A stretch of 64,000 nt of DNA. Origin: an uncultured Sphingomonadaceae bacterium. GTDB taxonomy: Bacteria > Pseudomonadota > Alphaproteobacteria > Sphingomonadales > Sphingomonadaceae. The translations under genes and the position numbers were made by a program. The DNA lies in contig CANMVC010000002.1 in assembly GCA_947501325.1 (NCBI GenBank), positions 558,001-622,000 of the forward strand, written 5' to 3'. Numbering within the stretch: the stretch's first letter is position 1; every line of letters begins with the position of its first letter. This document shows, piece by piece, positions 31,395 through 41,401 of the stretch. Below the pieces are notes generated by a model. That model was given only the letters and a program-made list of their open reading frames with translations. It had not been told where the DNA came from and did no database searches.

Positions 31395-31409
31395 GAACAA
31401 GAGTGGAAC
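31395..31409 (-). promoter_or_regulatory. LexA box upstream of recA (minus strand GTTCCACTCTTGTTC, GTTC-N7-GTTC)
   Basis: Exact alphaproteobacterial LexA motif in the recA promoter region. Confidence 0.85.
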
Positions 31410-31471
31410 AGAATTTTTTCTGAATTCAATTAAATTTCTATATTACAATGCACTAGCGCGCATTTTAAAGG

Positions 31472-33913
31472 CTACTTGGCATGTTCGGCCAAAATTTCTC
31501 CGACGGCCTCTGCAATTTGCGCGACGGAAAATGGCTTGGGCAGGAACGCGACATTGTCGAGATCAATGGATTTACGCAGTTGTTCCTCTGCATAGCCGGA
31601 CATGAAAAGAATCGGCATATCGGGATATTGTTCGCGCACCTGCTTGGCCATGGCGGGGCCGTCCATATTGGGCATGACGACGTCCGACACGATCATATCG
31701 AATATTTCTTCGCTTTCGGCCAGGGCTTCCAGATGCTGCAACCCTTCTTCACCATCGCTAGCGGTAACAACCGTATATCCTTGTCGCGTCAGCGCCCGCT
31801 CGGCCACGGCGCGAACCATATCCTCATCTTCCACAAGCAATATGTGCCCGCTGCCCCATAGCTCTTTCTTGGCGACAGCCTTGAGTGGCTCCATGGTCTG
31901 CGCTGTTTCCTGTGCGGACATTGTGTGAACCGGGAAATAGATCGAGAAAGTGGCGCCCTCACCGGGCTTGGAATCGGCAAATATATAGCCGCCGGATTGT
32001 TTGACGATACCGTAGACAGTCGACAGCCCCAGACCCGTACCTTTACCGACTTCCTTGGTCGTGAAAAACGGCTCGAAAATCTTACCGATCAACTCCGGCG
32101 CTATGCCTTTGCCCGTATCCGTAACGAACAGGGCGGTATAGTCTCCGACCGGCAGGATATCGCTTTTCAAAGCGCGTACATCGGACGCCCCGATCATCTG
32201 CGTGGTAATCGAAATCTTGCCGCCATTGGTGCCGCTGGATTTGATCGCATCGCGCGCGTTCACGCCCAGATTGATGATGACTTGCTCCAACTGGCCCGGA
32301 TCAGCACGTACCAGTCCCAAGTTGCGGCCATGTTTCACTTCCAGCTCGATACTGTCATCGAGCAAGCGTTTGAGCAGGTTTGAGACATCCGCCACGACAT
32401 CGGGCAGCTGCAATATCTGCGGGCGCAGGGTTTGCTGGCGCGAGAAGGCCAGCAATTGGCGAGTCAGGCCAGCCGCGCGATTGCTGTTATTCTTGACCTG
32501 TTGAATATCATCATAGTCGCTGTCGCCCGGTGCATGCCGCAGCAGCATCAGATCGCAATGGCCGATAATGGCGGTCAGGATATTGTTAAAATCATGGGCG
32601 ACACCACCAGCCAATTGCCCAACAGCTTGCATCTTGGTCGCTTGCGCAACCTGGCTCTTCAACTTGGCCTCTTCGCTGTTATCCTTGATCGAAAGCAAAA
32701 CCGCAGCATCACCCAATCCGCGGATTCCGGCAATACCCAGCGCTACAGGATCTTCTCCGCCCGCGCGCAATCGCACCGCAAGATCGCCGGACAAGGAGGG
32801 CCCGCTCGCATAACGCCGGACCGCATCGGCCACCACCGACTTGTCGTCCCGAATCATCAGATCGCCAGGATAAAGCGGTTTTTCGCCTTCGCTCACGCCC
32901 GCAACTCGGCCAAAAGCGTCGTTGAAAAACAGAAACCGGCCATCCCGGTCCGTCAGGGCAAGACCCAGCGGCAGCAAGGAGAGCATCGACTCAACCTGTT
33001 CCAGCGCCTTCCCGCGTTCAACCATGCCGCCATCATCGTCGATCAGGAGGATCAGCGCCGGACCCTTTTCCTGCGCCCGGTCAAGCGGGATATGAAACAG
33101 CCGCACCGGCGTGCCGTGTCGGCCATCGCGTTCAAAGAATATCGTGCCCTTGTCATCGGAGCGCATGAAATTGATGAAATTGCGGCCGGATATATTGGCT
33201 TCTTCCCGCCCAGTCGCTCTCAGCGCAAAGCCCTGGTTAGACCCTCGGATCCTCCCTTCACCACCAATTACAGCGGCCAGCACACCGGCTTCGGAGAGCG
33301 CACGACCAGTCGCGCCACCGACCATCCGGATCGTGTCTTCCAGGATATCGCTGGGCCGTTGCGGCTTGAATTGCCACAACAGATATTCATCACCCTGCCC
33401 AGCCCGCGTTACCTTTGCGTTATATTCGGCGACGCCGCGTTTCAGACCCTCGGCATAGCCACGGCCATCGCGCCAAGCATTGCGTCCAGCAGTTGCGAGC
33501 AGTTCATTACCGCCCTCTTGAAGCGGCAATTGCGGAGGAATAGCGGCGCCATTAAACCATTTTGTGAACAGTTCATTGGCGCAAACCAGCCGCCCTGCCC
33601 GATCGGTAATCGCCAGCCCCAACTCGGATTGATCGGCAACCAGGCGGGTTACAGCCCAATCAGCCAAGACCGATGTTTCTTCATCCGCACCAGCGCTTTG
33701 AGGGCGCAGAAAATATACAATCGCACCGGTGGTCGCAGCCAGCGCCAAAAAGGCAAATAACAGGGCAACATTCTGTACCTGCCAATAGAGCAGCCCCAAA
33801 GACCCCGCTATCGCAAGCACCAACAACAACACGCGTAGACGCGTGTCATTAGCCGTCTTTTGCGTGCTTTGGTTTAGTAACCCGATATTGTCCCGTGCTT
33901 CACTCGCCATCAA
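31472..33913 (-). CDS. cckA: Hybrid sensor histidine kinase CckA
   Basis: PAS regions, GQLAGGVAHDFNNILTAIIGHCDLML, HATPase (GKGTGLGLSTVYGIVKQSGG), C-terminal receiver domain; next to recA. Confidence 0.93.
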   Translation of the reverse strand: MMASEARDNIGLLNQSTQKTANDTRLRVLLLVLAIAGSLGLLYWQVQNVALLFAFLALAATTGAIVYFLRPQSAGADEETSVLADWAVTRLVADQSELGLAITDRAGRLVCANELFTKWFNGAAIPPQLPLQEGGNELLATAGRNAWRDGRGYAEGLKRGVAEYNAKVTRAGQGDEYLLWQFKPQRPSDILEDTIRMVGGATGRALSEAGVLAAVIGGEGRIRGSNQGFALRATGREEANISGRNFINFMRSDDKGTIFFERDGRHGTPVRLFHIPLDRAQEKGPALILLIDDDGGMVERGKALEQVESMLSLLPLGLALTDRDGRFLFFNDAFGRVAGVSEGEKPLYPGDLMIRDDKSVVADAVRRYASGPSLSGDLAVRLRAGGEDPVALGIAGIRGLGDAAVLLSIKDNSEEAKLKSQVAQATKMQAVGQLAGGVAHDFNNILTAIIGHCDLMLLRHAPGDSDYDDIQQVKNNSNRAAGLTRQLLAFSRQQTLRPQILQLPDVVADVSNLLKRLLDDSIELEVKHGRNLGLVRADPGQLEQVIINLGVNARDAIKSSGTNGGKISITTQMIGASDVRALKSDILPVGDYTALFVTDTGKGIAPELIGKIFEPFFTTKEVGKGTGLGLSTVYGIVKQSGGYIFADSKPGEGATFSIYFPVHTMSAQETAQTMEPLKAVAKKELWGSGHILLVEDEDMVRAVAERALTRQGYTVVTASDGEEGLQHLEALAESEEIFDMIVSDVVMPNMDGPAMAKQVREQYPDMPILFMSGYAEEQLRKSIDLDNVAFLPKPFSVAQIAEAVGEILAEHAK

Positions 33914-34523
33914 TTTTACTATCTAAATCCAATTTTCTAATCCGCCGCTGCCACTTTCTAGCTGTCCACCAACGCCAACCGAAAGAGCTAATGAGATACC
34001 CTAATGAGGAAAACACGATACCAAGCAATAAAAAGCCAAAGGCGGTTACCCCTGCTTCCCTCACAAACCAGCTCAGCCAAATGCCAAATTCGCCGCGGAT
34101 CTGATTATTGATCGGCTGGCCGTAGGTCATGGCGTCGATGCGAAGCGCAAATTTCCCGATCTGATTAGCGATCGCAATCCAGAACGGATAGGTAAAAGGA
34201 TTAGTTATAAAGGTTGTGAGCGCCGCAATCGGCACGTTGGCGCGAATCGGTAACGCCAGAAACACGGCTCCGAAAATCTGACCGACCGGGATAAGAAAGG
34301 CCGCCAACATACCCAAAGCAACACCCCGCGGTACGGACCGGCGGGTGAAACGCCACAAGTCGGAGCGCAAAAAACGGTGTGCAATCGGTTTCAGATAGCG
34401 GTTTTCAGACATGCCCTTGCGGGTCGGCATCTTTTCCTGAAGCCAGCGAAAAACATGCGCAATTGTCCGCGCGCCCCAGTCCTTATTCGGGGATTTCGGG
34501 CCTGAGGAATTGGGATCAGCCAT
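33900..34523 (-). CDS. DUF2062 domain-containing membrane protein
   Basis: [43 protein letters not shown]. Confidence 0.85.
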   Translation of the reverse strand: MADPNSSGPKSPNKDWGARTIAHVFRWLQEKMPTRKGMSENRYLKPIAHRFLRSDLWRFTRRSVPRGVALGMLAAFLIPVGQIFGAVFLALPIRANVPIAALTTFITNPFTYPFWIAIANQIGKFALRIDAMTYGQPINNQIRGEFGIWLSWFVREAGVTAFGFLLLGIVFSSLGYLISSFGWRWWTARKWQRRIRKLDLDSKIDGE

Positions 34524-34998
34524 GTTCGCGTAACAGGCGCCCCTGCTGGCGTTTCCAATCGCGGTCCTTTTCAGTCGCACGTTTGTCAGGGGCTTTTTTG
34601 CCCTTGGCCAAAGCCAGTTCGATTTTGGCCCTGCCCTTGCTGTTAAAGTAGATGGACAGCGGCACGATGGTCATGCCCTTGCGCATCACCGCCCCATAGA
34701 ATTTGTTAATCTGGCGGCGGTTCAGCAACAATTTCCGGGGTCGTTTCGGTTCGTGATTGTGGCGGTTGCCATGGCTCCATTCCGGGATATTGGCGTTGAT
34801 GAGCCAAACCTCGTCATCCTTTACCTCAGCGTAGCTTTCGGCAATTGTCCCCGATCCGAACCGCAAGGATTTCACCTCGGTTCCGGTCAGCATGATGCCA
34901 GCCTCAAACTTCTCGTCGATATGATAGTCATAGCGCGCGCGCCGATTCTCGGCGACGACCTTTTGTTTATCATATTCTATGGGACGAGGTTTAGCCAT
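34516..34998 (-). CDS. smpB: SsrA-binding protein SmpB
   Basis: [33 protein letters not shown]. Confidence 0.97.
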   Translation of the reverse strand: MAKPRPIEYDKQKVVAENRRARYDYHIDEKFEAGIMLTGTEVKSLRFGSGTIAESYAEVKDDEVWLINANIPEWSHGNRHNHEPKRPRKLLLNRRQINKFYGAVMRKGMTIVPLSIYFNSKGRAKIELALAKGKKAPDKRATEKDRDWKRQQGRLLREHG

Positions 34999-35021
34999 TA
35001 TCTTCCATACCTGATGAGTTT

Positions 35022-35041
35022 GTGCCCCTGCACAGGAGCAC
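35022..35041 (-). promoter_or_regulatory. Short hairpin in the smpB leader (GTGCTCCT-GTGC-AGGGGCAC)
   Basis: 8-bp stem with one G-U, just downstream of an AT-rich TATATT-containing segment. Confidence 0.35.
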
Positions 35042-35071
35042 AATATAATATAATATCAAATATACTCAGCA

Positions 35072-35947
35072 TCAGATCAGGCCAGCTCCTTCCAGAGCCG
35101 CATCGACAGCCTCACGCGCTGCATCCGACGGTGGTGTCATGGGCAGGCGCAAATCAGTTGGAAAACCTTCGACAACCCGCGACAAAGCATATTTTACCGG
35201 TCCAGGAGAGGCATCGGCGAACATCGCTTTGTGGAGCGGATAGAGCTTGTCGTTCAGTTCCCGCGCTTTGGCATAATCACCCGCAGCGCAAGCCGCCTGA
35301 AATTCAGCGCATAGTTTCGGGGCCACATTGGCTGTGACGGAAATACATCCCGCTCCACCAGACGCGTTGAAGGCAAGCGAGAGTTCGTCCACACCCGACA
35401 ACAGACAGAATTCGTCATCACAGGCAAGCCGGTGATCGGTGACCCGGTCAATTTCGCCGCTGGCGTCCTTGATCGCGATAACAGTTGGCAATCTGGAAAG
35501 AGCCGCGACGGTTTCGGGCAGAATATCGGTAACGGTTCGCGCAGGCACATTATAAAGAACGAGCGGCAGGTCATTGCCTTTAGTGAGCGTCTCAAAATGC
35601 GCGTAAATACCCTCCTGATTGGGGCGATTATAATAGGGCGCAACCACCAATCCGGCTGTCGCGCCGCATTTCTTCGAAAAATTCAAATGGAGCAATGCGT
35701 TGGTCGTATCGTTGGAGCCGCATCCTGCGATGACAGGAACGCGTCCCGCCGCCTGTTCGACACAGATTTCGATGACACGGTGGTGCTCGGCATTGGACAA
35801 AGTGGAAGATTCGCCGGTGGTTCCACAGGGGACCAACCCGCTGCTGCCTTGTTCAATTTGCCAGTCTACCAAAGCCCGAAATTCACCTTCCGCAAACGAT
35901 CCGTCGCGAAAGGGAGTCACCAGGGCCGGAATTGAGCCGGAAAACAT
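35072..35947 (-). CDS. dapA: 4-hydroxy-tetrahydrodipicolinate synthase
   Basis: GSIPALVTPF, PCGTTGESSTLSNAEH, YYNRPNQEGIYAHF, YNVPARTV. Confidence 0.96.
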   Translation of the reverse strand: MFSGSIPALVTPFRDGSFAEGEFRALVDWQIEQGSSGLVPCGTTGESSTLSNAEHHRVIEICVEQAAGRVPVIAGCGSNDTTNALLHLNFSKKCGATAGLVVAPYYNRPNQEGIYAHFETLTKGNDLPLVLYNVPARTVTDILPETVAALSRLPTVIAIKDASGEIDRVTDHRLACDDEFCLLSGVDELSLAFNASGGAGCISVTANVAPKLCAEFQAACAAGDYAKARELNDKLYPLHKAMFADASPGPVKYALSRVVEGFPTDLRLPMTPPSDAAREAVDAALEGAGLI

Positions 35948-36050
35948 GCAAATACTCCTTTATATTTGGCAAGGAACTTGCCAAAGCTTGCCTAAGATTA
36001 ACAATGATATAGTTCGCTGTTCAGCGCCTGATAAGGAGCCTACCCCCAAA

Positions 36051-38027
36051 ATGTCCAGTATGGTATCAAGAATAATTCTCGCAAGCTTACTTTTAACGCC
36101 GGTAACCTGTATCGCGGCCGAACAAAGTGGTGGGGCGACACTCTCCGATCCGACCGGCGGAAATGCCGTACTCGGCCTGCAACGCTGGCGCGTCCTGAGC
36201 CAATCTGACAACTACTCCTTCGATGATTATGCCGGCTTTCTGGTCACCTATCCCGGCTGGCCAGATGACACGCGGATGCGACGCAACGCGGAACAGGCGA
36301 TTAATATCAACAGCTTTTCCGCCGGTCGTGTCATTGCCTTTTTCAATCAGTTCCCTCCCATTACCAATGCCGGAGCCGCGAAATATGCCGTAGCCCTGCA
36401 ATCGCGAGGCGAGACGCTGAAAGCAGACGCCATGGCGAAACAGGCTTGGCGGGGTGGTACTTTAACCAGCGAGGACGAAGCAGCCTTGCTCAGCCGGTTC
36501 AGTTCCGCGCTGACAGTCGACGATCATGATGCACGGATGGATGCGCTGCTTTGGGCGCGGGCGACACGGGATGCTGCCCGGCAACTGAGTTTTTCTTCCT
36601 CTGGACGCCGGGCCGTTTTTGAAGCGCGACTGGCTCAACTCACCGAGGCTCCTGATGCCGATGCCAAAGCGAGCGCCGTTAACAGTCTGGCGCAATATGA
36701 CGCTGGCTATATCGCCGACCGTGCCCGCTATTTGCGTAACAAGGGACAGAGCTACAACGCCCGCCAGCTGATGGCGAACCGCCCTGTATTGCGTATTCGT
36801 CCGACCAGCGATTCTCAGATCGCGACCTGGTATGAAGCCAATCTCATCAACGCCAAGGCGGCGGCAAACGACCGCCAGTGGACGGTCGCCTATAATATCG
36901 CGTCCAAAGTCGATGACGCTTATGCTGGCCCTACCGACATTGCCGGCGAAACTAGCCGTATCCGCGACAAATATTCCGACCTGACCTGGCTTGCGGGGAA
37001 TGCCGCCCTTTGGGGTCAGCGCAATCCGGCCAAAGCGGTCGGTATGTTTGATCGTTACGCGCGATCCTATAACAGTCCCAATATACGCTCCAAGGGCTAT
37101 TATTGGGCCGGTCGCGCCGCTGCGGAAGCCGGTCAAAGGGCCGAAGCGACAGCCTATTTTGAAAAAGCGGCCGCCTTTCCCGCCTATTTCTATGGGCAGC
37201 TAGCGCACGAACGGCTCGGCCGCGCCTTGCCCCCATTTAACCGCAAACCAGCCGTCGAAATCACCGATGCGGATCGGCGTGCTTTTGATCAGGATCCGAT
37301 GGTCATAGCCGTCAAAGCCTCTGCACGGACCGGCCCATGGAAAGAGCAGATCCGATTCTATCGGGCGCTGTCCTATAACGCTCAGACGGATAAGGACTAT
37401 GCCCTGATCAGCGACCTATCCACTCGGATCGGTCAGCGTGACCTGGGCGTTATTTCAGGCATCAGTGCGCAGGGACAAAAATTGACGGCCACTGACGCTA
37501 CCTTGTTTCCGACGCTGGCAGTGCCAACCGGCTATGAGAATAACTGGACCAGCATTCATGCCATTACCCGTCAGGAAAGCCAGTTCGCCCAGGGCGCGAT
37601 CAGTCATGCCGGTGCGCGTGGCCTGATGCAGCTGATGCCCGGCACGGCACGCGAGCAATCAGGCAAGATCGGGTTGTCCTACAACATGGCATCACTTACC
37701 GGCGACCCGGAATATAATATCCGGCTCGGCAGCGGCTATTTCGAACGTATGCTGCGCTACTATGGCGGTTCCCGTCCGCTAGCGGTCGCCGCCTATAATG
37801 CCGGCCCGGGCAACGTGAACAAATGGCTGCGGAGCAATGGTGACCCTCGCCAAGGAGGCATCGATTGGCTCAAATGGATTGAAGACATTCCGATTTCCGA
37901 AACCCGCAACTATGTGAAACGTGTGCTGGAAAACGCCGTGGTTTATGACACGCTAAATCCGCGTGGACCAAAGCTGAAAAGCGATACGCCGTTGACCCGC
38001 TATATTGGGAAAAATTATAAGGGTTAA
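36051..38027 (+). CDS. Soluble lytic murein transglycosylase (Slt family)
   Basis: IHAITRQESQFAQGAISHAGARGLMQLMPGTAREQ, AAYNAGPGNV; signal peptide after M at 36051. Confidence 0.93.
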   Translation: MSSMVSRIILASLLLTPVTCIAAEQSGGATLSDPTGGNAVLGLQRWRVLSQSDNYSFDDYAGFLVTYPGWPDDTRMRRNAEQAININSFSAGRVIAFFNQFPPITNAGAAKYAVALQSRGETLKADAMAKQAWRGGTLTSEDEAALLSRFSSALTVDDHDARMDALLWARATRDAARQLSFSSSGRRAVFEARLAQLTEAPDADAKASAVNSLAQYDAGYIADRARYLRNKGQSYNARQLMANRPVLRIRPTSDSQIATWYEANLINAKAAANDRQWTVAYNIASKVDDAYAGPTDIAGETSRIRDKYSDLTWLAGNAALWGQRNPAKAVGMFDRYARSYNSPNIRSKGYYWAGRAAAEAGQRAEATAYFEKAAAFPAYFYGQLAHERLGRALPPFNRKPAVEITDADRRAFDQDPMVIAVKASARTGPWKEQIRFYRALSYNAQTDKDYALISDLSTRIGQRDLGVISGISAQGQKLTATDATLFPTLAVPTGYENNWTSIHAITRQESQFAQGAISHAGARGLMQLMPGTAREQSGKIGLSYNMASLTGDPEYNIRLGSGYFERMLRYYGGSRPLAVAAYNAGPGNVNKWLRSNGDPRQGGIDWLKWIEDIPISETRNYVKRVLENAVVYDTLNPRGPKLKSDTPLTRYIGKNYKG

Positions 38028-38048
38028 GCCCACAACCATCCGACAAAT

Positions 38049-38083
38049 AAAAAACCCGCCGAGTATTCTCGGCGGGTTTTTTT
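38049..38083. terminator. Strong rho-independent terminator, likely bidirectional
   Basis: AAAAAACCCGCCGAG-TATT-CTCGGCGGGTTTTTTT. Confidence 0.93.
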
Positions 38084-38102
38084 AAGATATAGCAGGGCTG
38101 AT

Positions 38103-38378
38103 CTAGTTTACTGCACTGTCTTTCAGTGCAGCGCTACCCAAACCCGCTTGGCTGGATGGTGATTCCACACCGTTGCGGTCTGTTGCGTTTGCGTCGGTCA
38201 CATCGTCATTTTTATATTTCTGCCAACCTTTGAAAGCGGCAAAGCCGACAGCGGCTGTTCCCAATACCGGGCCCAAAAACCGTAAGGCCGTTGTTGCTGC
38301 TTTTCCAGCGATCGCACCTTTTACAGCAGAACCTCCGGTTTGACGGCCGACGACTGCGCCAATTAATGATGATAACAT
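38103..38378 (-). CDS. Small hypothetical glycine/alanine-rich membrane protein
   Basis: Hydrophobic LRFLGPVLGTAAVGFAAFKGW; intact 91-aa ORF directly after a terminator. Confidence 0.55.
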   Translation of the reverse strand: MLSSLIGAVVGRQTGGSAVKGAIAGKAATTALRFLGPVLGTAAVGFAAFKGWQKYKNDDVTDANATDRNGVESPSSQAGLGSAALKDSAVN

Positions 38379-38473
38379 AAGCTAGCTCCTTTAGATTGCG
38401 TTTGACCTATCAACGCAGCAAAGGCGCTTTTGGTTCCGCCATCGGAAGCGAAGCCGGCATTGCAACAATGGTT

Positions 38474-39274
38474 TTACCGCGACTTATACCCGAAAGCCTT
38501 CTCTGCCAGCCTGACCAGTTCGGGATCCGCTTCCGGCAAATCATCCGGCAACGCGGCTTCCAGCTGTTCCGCCACATAAGTCATCGCGGCGATCCGCGCG
38601 GCTTTCTTATTATTCCCGTCAATCACCTTCCAGGGGGCCCAGCGCGTGTCGGTCTGTTTGAACATGTCTTCCATCGCTTCGAGATATTCAGCGCGTTTGG
38701 AACGGTTCCGGAAATCCTCAGCGGTTATTTTCCAATGCTTGTGTGGTATATCCAATCGCCGAGCAAAACGCTTATCCTGTTCTTCCTGGGTCACGTGGAA
38801 AAACAGTTTAATCAGATGAATCCCGCTATCAATGCGTTGTGCTTCAAATTCGTTGATTTCATCATATGCGCGCTTCCACTCGGCTTTGCTGCAAAAGCCC
38901 TCAACCCGCTCCACCAGCACACGGCCATACCAGCTGCGATCAAATACCGTAATATTGCGCTTCGCCGGCAATCTCAGCCAGAAGCGCCAAAGGAAATGAT
39001 GGTCTTTTTCGACTTGTGTCGGCGCGCTAATCGGACAGACTTCAAAATAGCGCGGATCCCACTCGGATGTCATCCGGCGGATCGAGCCGCCCTTTCCTGC
39101 TGCGTCCCAGCCTTCGAATACGATCATCGAGCGACTACCGTGGATAATGTGCTCAAAATGAACCTGCGCAAGCCGTTCCTGAACCTTTTTTAGATCGTTA
39201 TCGTAATCCCCGTCATAATCCTTGCCCGATTCATAGTCCGATAGTTTGATAGTCTTGCTCATGCTTCGCCTCAA
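38474..39274 (-). CDS. ppk2: Polyphosphate kinase 2 family protein
   Basis: IVFEGWDAAGKGGSIRR, FDRSWYGRVLVERVEGF. Confidence 0.95.
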   Translation of the reverse strand: MRRSMSKTIKLSDYESGKDYDGDYDNDLKKVQERLAQVHFEHIIHGSRSMIVFEGWDAAGKGGSIRRMTSEWDPRYFEVCPISAPTQVEKDHHFLWRFWLRLPAKRNITVFDRSWYGRVLVERVEGFCSKAEWKRAYDEINEFEAQRIDSGIHLIKLFFHVTQEEQDKRFARRLDIPHKHWKITAEDFRNRSKRAEYLEAMEDMFKQTDTRWAPWKVIDGNNKKAARIAAMTYVAEQLEAALPDDLPEADPELVRLAEKAFGYKSR

Positions 39275-39355
39275 AATGTCCGTCTGCCCGCTCGGGCGGA
39301 CGTGCCGATATAGTATAGGACGACAGAAAGAACGAATCGGTTAACCCTATTGCGG

Positions 39356-40336
39356 TCAATCGACCGAAGCAGCCGCAACAGTGTCACCCGTCCGCTCTGC
39401 ATTGACATAGCGGATATCCCAATCGTCCATGGCGCGTTGGCGATCTTCCACCCGGCGAATGGCTTGAACAAGCTCTGTTTTGCCAGCCGATAATTGACGA
39501 GCCTCCAGATAGTGAGTCATTGCCTCGTCTAGTGCGCCTTCCTGTTCTGCACAAAGGCCGCGATTAAAAGCGATGGAAATATGCGGCGCGCTATTGGCCG
39601 CCGCTTGATCCCACATCCGGCACGCCTCCCGCTCGTCCGTCTTGGTCATCTTAACCGCTGCCTTGAAAAGACTGGCAGTCGCCTTGTCCATAGCTTTGCG
39701 GCTTTCCAGCACCCGGATATTTTCCCGCCGTTCTATCGGTGCAAGATCACGGCGCACGGAATTAGCAGCGCTTTGAATCATTCCGCGAATGATGCCTTCA
39801 CTGCTCGCAAAGCTTTCCTTGCGACCGCAAACGGTCTGTTCATTGCCATTGGATTTGCGATCAGAATAGACGGTTTGGCCGTCGCTAAAACGGGAAAGTC
39901 GAATTTGCGCCTGAAAATCAATGACGCGTTTCAGGCAATCCACTTCAACACTTTTGCGCTTCAGGCACTTATCCTTGTCATCGCGCTTTATACAGCGGTC
40001 ACGATATTCGGTCGTTGGATATTCTTCGATCCCCGCCGTTGCCGTTCCGGAGAGCGTCCCCTCCGGTTCTATCGCTGAGCGGCCCGTCATGATTTTGAAA
40101 TAGCGCACCCCGTCAATCCTGATGTCGCTGAGCCGATCTTCTATTTCAAAAGCCAGGGCAGTGCCGTCTCTGCCGCCAAAGCGATCAATTGCGATGGATT
40201 TGATCTCGGCGATATTATCGGCACGCGCCGGATAAAGGCCCTCTATCCGAAGTGTTTCCGCCTGCGCTGTGGCGGCTAGACAAAGCGCCCCCAAACCAGC
40301 CAAGCCCACTTTCGAAAAAGGTAGAACTTTCATCAT
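39356..40336 (-). CDS. Secreted hypothetical protein with TPR-like C-terminal region
   Basis: Signal peptide ending AQAE; C-terminal AFNRGLCAEQEGALDEAMTHYLEARQL. Confidence 0.6.
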   Translation of the reverse strand: MMKVLPFSKVGLAGLGALCLAATAQAETLRIEGLYPARADNIAEIKSIAIDRFGGRDGTALAFEIEDRLSDIRIDGVRYFKIMTGRSAIEPEGTLSGTATAGIEEYPTTEYRDRCIKRDDKDKCLKRKSVEVDCLKRVIDFQAQIRLSRFSDGQTVYSDRKSNGNEQTVCGRKESFASSEGIIRGMIQSAANSVRRDLAPIERRENIRVLESRKAMDKATASLFKAAVKMTKTDEREACRMWDQAAANSAPHISIAFNRGLCAEQEGALDEAMTHYLEARQLSAGKTELVQAIRRVEDRQRAMDDWDIRYVNAERTGDTVAAASVD

Positions 40337-40421
40337 ATTGCCCCTCTAAGCCATTCACCTAAAGGGCTTATCGCAGCGCAGCTGAACCCATAATTACACG
40401 CTCGTTCATAGACCGCTATCG

Positions 40422-41312
40422 TCAAATATCCGGATCGAGCCCATTAGCAATATAGCCTGCAATCCGCGCAGGATCCTGCATCGGCATGAAATGGGACAGC
40501 TCCGGAATATGCAGTTCCTGCGCATTGGGAAAAACATCTACAAGACCGGGCCATGTCGGACTGTTGGCAAAATCCCGCACCGATTCGACATCCCCGCCAG
40601 CCATCTGCGCGCGCAGGATAGTGACCGGCAATGCCATGCGTTTCACGATCGGATAGGGATCCACCGACCGAAAACCCTCATAGACTGAAGCCTCCAGATA
40701 GGGCGGACAAGCCAAGACAAAGCCTTCGCCATTATCGGCCGGCAGTAATCCAAATTCACAATAGTCCCTCAAAACATCCGGCTGCCAAAGACTGAAAGGA
40801 TGGCGATCCTTGAAGGCGGTAAACATGGCTTCGGGCGATTCCCAGCTATTGCGTCGACGCGACACGGGGTTCTGGGTCGGATCGAGGTCGGCCAGCTCGG
40901 GGGGACTTGCATAGGCTTCCGGCTCGGTAATGGTGGGATCGACGAGTACCAGACGCTCAAATCGCTCGGGCATCACATCGGCAACCTGCACCAGCGCATG
41001 CGCGCCCATGCTGTGACCAACGCCGATTATGTTGTTGTAATCCAGCCCGGCTACCAACGCACCAACGGTTCGGCCCATCAAGGTCCAGTCACCTAGACTG
41101 TCAGGCTTGCCGCTACGGCCATGGCCACACTGATCGACGGCAACGACATGATAGCCGGAAGGAAGCGCTGCTATGGTTTTGTCCCAGCAACGGGAATGGA
41201 AGCCCGTCGCATGGACCATCAGGATCGTTGGGTCGGCCGGATTGCCCCACTCAAAGTAACAAAGATCTGTATCGCCCTGTTGAAAACGCTTTTGTGCTAA
41301 GTCAGTTGACAA
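40422..41312 (-). CDS. Alpha/beta hydrolase
   Basis: VHATGFHSRCWD, GVGHSMGAHALV, LSHFMPMQDP. Confidence 0.9.
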   Translation of the reverse strand: MSTDLAQKRFQQGDTDLCYFEWGNPADPTILMVHATGFHSRCWDKTIAALPSGYHVVAVDQCGHGRSGKPDSLGDWTLMGRTVGALVAGLDYNNIIGVGHSMGAHALVQVADVMPERFERLVLVDPTITEPEAYASPPELADLDPTQNPVSRRRNSWESPEAMFTAFKDRHPFSLWQPDVLRDYCEFGLLPADNGEGFVLACPPYLEASVYEGFRSVDPYPIVKRMALPVTILRAQMAGGDVESVRDFANSPTWPGLVDVFPNAQELHIPELSHFMPMQDPARIAGYIANGLDPDI

Positions 41313-41354
41313 TATCTACTCCGTTCGTTGTTGACTTGTCGCAGCACGTCTTGC

Positions 41355-41389
41355 CGAGACAAGCCCTTTGATCGGCTCAGGGCGAACGG
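41355..41389. repeat. REP-like repeat copy of the GACAAGCCCTT..GG.CTCAGGGCGAACGG type
   Basis: gagacaagccctttgatcggctcagggcgaacgg; reads PFDRLRANG in the spurious + ORF. Confidence 0.7.
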
Positions 41390-41401
41390 TGCCAGAGATC
41401 A

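Noticed and set aside
32432-33760. 442-aa plus ORF opposite cckA
   Set aside because: Antisense open frame within a clear conserved histidine kinase gene; no domain recognised
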